A stretch of DNA of 64,000 nt from an uncultured Lachnospiraceae bacterium (lineage in GTDB: Bacteria > Bacillota > Clostridia > Lachnospirales > Lachnospiraceae): NCBI GenBank assembly GCA_900550235.1, contig URRQ01000004.1, positions 1 through 64,000 on the forward strand. The letters are read 5' to 3'. A program made the translations under genes and the position numbers. The notes under the pieces were generated by a model that saw only the letters and a list, made by a program, of their open reading frames with translations, made no database searches and was not told where the DNA came from. Positions 60,727 through 64,000 of this stretch are shown here, piece after piece (the stretch's first letter is position 1; each line of letters starts with the position of its first letter).

Positions 60727-63700
60727 ATGGGAAAACGGTTTTTTGACGTATTTCCGTCATTGAAAGTACAACAAGAGATTGAAAATTTATTTGAGGAAGT
60801 GGAAGTAACGAAGGTTACTACCACTTCCTTAAAAGACTGTCTGAAGATCTATTTGCTAAGTACGCATCTGATTAGAAAAGCTACGATATTTGATATGGAA
60901 ACGCAGATCAAAGAACAGTTATTTGGTCGAACACCGATTGAAATTCATATTTTAGAAAGTTATGTACTTTCCAGTCAGTATACACCGGAAAATCTAATGC
61001 GAGAGTATCGGGAGAGCATTTTAGACGAATTAAAAGAACGAAGCATGGTGGAATATAATATGTTTCTGAACACCAAATATTCTTTTGAAGAAGAGCGAAT
61101 TCTTTGTTTGACAATGGAAGACAGCGTCATTGCAAAAGGGAAACAAGAAGCAATTGTAGAGTTGATTCGGAAAGTATTTAATGAACGTTGTAATGTTTCG
61201 ATAGAAGTTCGTGTTGTCTATGAGAAAGCAAAAGAAAGCAAGTACAAGAAATATAATGAACTTCAGCTTCAGCAGGAAATCAATGCCATTGTAGATGGGA
61301 ATATGGCAAGACACAAAGAGCATGTGCAGGAAGTAAAAGAAGCACGAGAAGAGAAGAAAGAACAAAAAGAAGCATCGAAAGAAACAGAGAAAAAGACCTT
61401 CGCAAAGAATGAATTCAAAAAAGGTGAGTTTAAGAAACGAGAATATCAGCCGATCAAAAAAACAGATGACCCAACAGTGGTTTATGGACGTGGTTTTGAG
61501 GATGAGCCGATCGAGTTGTCACAAGTGGTTGGTGAGATGGGTGAGATTACGATTCGAGGAAAAGTGATCTCCTTTGAGACAAGAGAAATCCGCAATGAAA
61601 AGACGATCATCATGTTTGCAATCACAGATTTTACAGACACCATTATGGTGAAAATGTTTACAAGAAACGAACAGCTGCCGGAGATTTTATCGGAAGTAAA
61701 AGAAGGAGCTTTTCTCAAAATCAAAGGTGTGACAACGATTGATAAATTTGATGGTGAATTGACGATTGGATCTGTAACCGGAATTAAAAAGATTCCTAAT
61801 TTTGTAACAACAAGAATGGATACAAGCCCGGTTAAGAGAGTGGAACTTCATTGCCACACGAAAATGAGTGATATGGACGGGGTGTCTGAAGTAAAGGACA
61901 TCGTAAGACGAGCCCATGACTGGGGGCATAAAGCAATCGCAATTACGGATCACGGTGTCGTACAGGCTTTTCCGGATGCCAATCATTATATTGAAACATT
62001 GGATAAAGATGATCCGTTCAAAGTAATCTACGGTGTGGAAGGATATTTGGTTGACGATTTGACGGAGATTGCAGTTGGAGCGACAGGAGAAACGCTCGAC
62101 GATACATATGTTGTATTTGATATTGAGACGACTGGATTTAGTTCTGTAAAAGATAGGATCATTGAGATTGGAGCAGTCAAAGTAGAAGGCGGAAAAATCG
62201 TAGACAGGTACAGTACTTTTGTGAATCCTCAGATACCGATACCATTTGAGATTACAAAGCTCACAAGCATTACAGATGCCATGGTTATGGATGCTCCGAC
62301 GATTGAAGAAATACTTCCACAATTTATGGAATTTGTGGGAGAAGCCAGTCTCGTGGCTCATAATGCAGGATTTGACGTTGGATTTATTGAAGCGAATCTA
62401 AAAAGGTTAGGTATAGAAAAAGAGTTAGTGTCCGTAGATACGGTTGCCCTTGCACGAGTGTTGTTGCCTACATTATCTCGATACAAATTGAATGTTGTAG
62501 CAAAAACTTTGGGGATATCTTTGGAAAACCATCATCGTGCTGTGGATGATGCGGCTGCGACAGCAGAAATTTTTGTAAAGTTTGTGGAAATGCTGAAAGA
62601 GCGTGAAATAAATACATTGAAGGAAGTAAACGAATTCGGGGCGACGAACCCAGATGCAGTGAAAAAGATGACTTCGTATCATGTGATTATTTTAGCAAAA
62701 AATGATGTGGGACGAGTGAATCTATATACATTGATTTCTATGTCGCACTTGCAGTATTTTAGCCGTGTTCCCCGTATTCCGAAAAGTGAGCTTATGAAGT
62801 ACCGGGAAGGATTGATCATCGGAAGCGCCTGTGAGGCGGGAGAACTATATCGCGCATTATTAGATGAGAAGTCCGAAGAACAGATTGCTCGAATTGTAAA
62901 TTTTTATGATTATTTAGAAATTCAACCGTTAGGAAATAACAAGTTTATGATTGAAAGTAATCGAATTTCCAATGTGAATTCCATGGAAGATATTCGAAAT
63001 TTCAATCGTAAGATTGTAGAACTTGGAGAACAATTCAAAAAACCGGTTGTCGGAACGTGTGATGTTCATTTCCTTGATCCGGAGACAGAAGTATACCGTA
63101 GGATCATTATGACAGGAAAAGGATTTGATGATGCAGATGATCAGGCGCCGCTATATCTTCGGACAACAGAAGAGATGTTGGAAGAGTTTGAATATCTAGG
63201 TTCTAAAAAGGCGGAAGAAATCGTCATTACGAATCCGAACAAGATTGCCGACATGGTTGAACGAATCGCACCGGTTCGACCGGATAAGTGTCCGCCGGTG
63301 ATTGAGAATTCTGATCAGACTTTACGAGATATTTGTTATGATAAAGCACATAGTATGTATGGGGAGAATCTGCCTGATGTGGTGGTGGAACGATTGGAAC
63401 GAGAACTGAATTCCATTATTTCCAATGGTTTTGCAGTTATGTATATCATTGCGCAAAAACTTGTGTGGAAATCAGTAGAAGACGGATATCTTGTTGGGTC
63501 GAGAGGATCTGTTGGTTCTTCGTTTGTAGCGACAATGGCGGGAATCACCGAAGTAAATCCATTGAGTCCTCACTATTATTGTAAGAAATGTCACTATAGC
63601 GATTTCAATTCGGAAGAAGTACGTGCGTATTCCGGGTTGTCGGGCTGGGATATGCCGGACAAAAAATGTCCGGTCTGCGGAGAGACTCTTGCAAAAGATG

Positions 63701-64000
63701 GATTTGATATTCCATTTGAGACCTTCCTTGGATTTAAAGGGAATAAAGAGCCGGATATCGACTTGAATTTCTCGGGAGATTATCAAAGTCATGCGCATAA
63801 GTATACGGAAGTAATCTTTGGAACGGGACAAACGTTTCGTGCCGGAACGATTGGTACATTGGCAGATAAGACGGCATATGGTTTTGTGAAGAATTATTAC
63901 GAAGAGCGTGGAGCAAGAAAGAGAAAGTGTGAGATCGAGCGAATCGTATTAGGCTGTACAGGCATTCGTAGAAGTACCGGGCAGCATCCGGGAGGAATCA
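60727..64000 (+). CDS. polC: DNA polymerase III PolC-type (partial, runs off right edge)
   Basis: 1091 codons visible, of about 1440-1500 expected. Domains in order: N-terminal domain (1-200); a lysine/glutamate-rich linker (about 195-245); OB fold (about 260-360); PHP domain (ELHCHTKMSDMDG at about 373) split by a proofreading exonuclease with D465IET, HNAGFDVGF and HHRAVDDAA; polymerase domain from about 700 with GSRGSVGSSFVA, a zinc finger (YYCKKCHYSD, KCPVCGE) and the catalytic PDIDLNFSGDYQ. All visible active-site residues are intact. Replicative leading-strand polymerase of Firmicutes. GGGGAAAG precedes ATG 60727. Confidence 0.97.
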   Translation, partial: MGKRFFDVFPSLKVQQEIENLFEEVEVTKVTTTSLKDCLKIYLLSTHLIRKATIFDMETQIKEQLFGRTPIEIHILESYVLSSQYTPENLMREYRESILDELKERSMVEYNMFLNTKYSFEEERILCLTMEDSVIAKGKQEAIVELIRKVFNERCNVSIEVRVVYEKAKESKYKKYNELQLQQEINAIVDGNMARHKEHVQEVKEAREEKKEQKEASKETEKKTFAKNEFKKGEFKKREYQPIKKTDDPTVVYGRGFEDEPIELSQVVGEMGEITIRGKVISFETREIRNEKTIIMFAITDFTDTIMVKMFTRNEQLPEILSEVKEGAFLKIKGVTTIDKFDGELTIGSVTGIKKIPNFVTTRMDTSPVKRVELHCHTKMSDMDGVSEVKDIVRRAHDWGHKAIAITDHGVVQAFPDANHYIETLDKDDPFKVIYGVEGYLVDDLTEIAVGATGETLDDTYVVFDIETTGFSSVKDRIIEIGAVKVEGGKIVDRYSTFVNPQIPIPFEITKLTSITDAMVMDAPTIEEILPQFMEFVGEASLVAHNAGFDVGFIEANLKRLGIEKELVSVDTVALARVLLPTLSRYKLNVVAKTLGISLENHHRAVDDAAATAEIFVKFVEMLKEREINTLKEVNEFGATNPDAVKKMTSYHVIILAKNDVGRVNLYTLISMSHLQYFSRVPRIPKSELMKYREGLIIGSACEAGELYRALLDEKSEEQIARIVNFYDYLEIQPLGNNKFMIESNRISNVNSMEDIRNFNRKIVELGEQFKKPVVGTCDVHFLDPETEVYRRIIMTGKGFDDADDQAPLYLRTTEEMLEEFEYLGSKKAEEIVITNPNKIADMVERIAPVRPDKCPPVIENSDQTLRDICYDKAHSMYGENLPDVVVERLERELNSIISNGFAVMYIIAQKLVWKSVEDGYLVGSRGSVGSSFVATMAGITEVNPLSPHYYCKKCHYSDFNSEEVRAYSGLSGWDMPDKKCPVCGETLAKDGFDIPFETFLGFKGNKEPDIDLNFSGDYQSHAHKYTEVIFGTGQTFRAGTIGTLADKTAYGFVKNYYEERGARKRKCEIERIVLGCTGIRRSTGQHPGGI

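Overview
The window reads as chromosome of a low-GC, anaerobic gut-type Firmicute, most likely Lachnospiraceae (the [Ruminococcus]/Mediterraneibacter/Dorea/Blautia neighbourhood). The evidence is AT-rich DNA with strong AGGAGG ribosome sites, PolC replicase, HrcA/CIRCE control, clostridial Csp-type subtilase, DUF1385-prmC-prfA after rho-rpmE, and Lachnospiraceae-type families (DUF5721, DUF4867, DUF3990). No genus can be fixed from the sequence alone.

Layout. 1-5.5 kb is a worn accessory zone: an FtsX permease stump, a cluster of GGGACGT palindromes, two broken ECF sigma/anti-sigma modules around a radical SAM gene, a Dabb protein and a GNAT. tRNA-Gln(CTG) and tRNA-Pro(CGG) follow. 5.9-12.9 kb holds a zinc-ribbon membrane protein, a divergent cis-prenyltransferase, a GNAT and an ABC exporter whose 1254-residue permease carries a long coiled coil. 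htpG (13.0-15.1 kb) has a perfect CIRCE and a structured leader.

15.1-18.0 kb is the most interesting part. An hsdS C-terminal tail and an internally deleted, frameshifted hsdR bracket three intact genes: a bacterial-type PARG, a DUF3990 ADP-ribosyltransferase-like protein and a 141-residue partner. I read this as the surviving ADP-ribosylation cassette of a dead type I restriction locus. Facing it is a minus-strand operon of MATE exporter, DUF5721 and an SF2 helicase with two membrane helices.

22.7-37.2 kb is mostly housekeeping: rluF-ligA-clpX-like, an S8 protease, lspA, a variant sirtuin divergent from nudC, yitT, tRNA-Trp, rho, rpmE, DUF1385, prmC, prfA. Behind prfA lies a small toxin-antitoxin island: a zeta toxin that has lost its kinase core, bracketed by direct copies of the prfA terminator stem, then an intact phd-doc. 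38.7-44.5 kb carries an ABC exporter, DUF2156, an aminotransferase, hisC and a DUF368 (PopT-type) polyprenyl-phosphate transporter.

44.5-56.8 kb is a xylo-oligosaccharide locus: AraC regulator, DUF4867, an L-fucose/L-arabinose isomerase-family protein, a sugar ABC importer, a MalY-type aminotransferase, an M42 peptidase, xylulokinase and a GH120-type beta-xylosidase. Two of its promoters share a 17-bp motif at the same distance from the -10 box, which is the likely AraC site. The binding protein carries an in-frame amber stop. After an HTH/ORF6N pair behind an operator-flanked promoter come hisB, a small membrane protein, ispG and polC, which runs off the right edge.

No CRISPR array, rRNA, intact insertion sequence or origin was seen. 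At least seven genes are broken by nonsense, frameshift or deletion, nearly all accessory.
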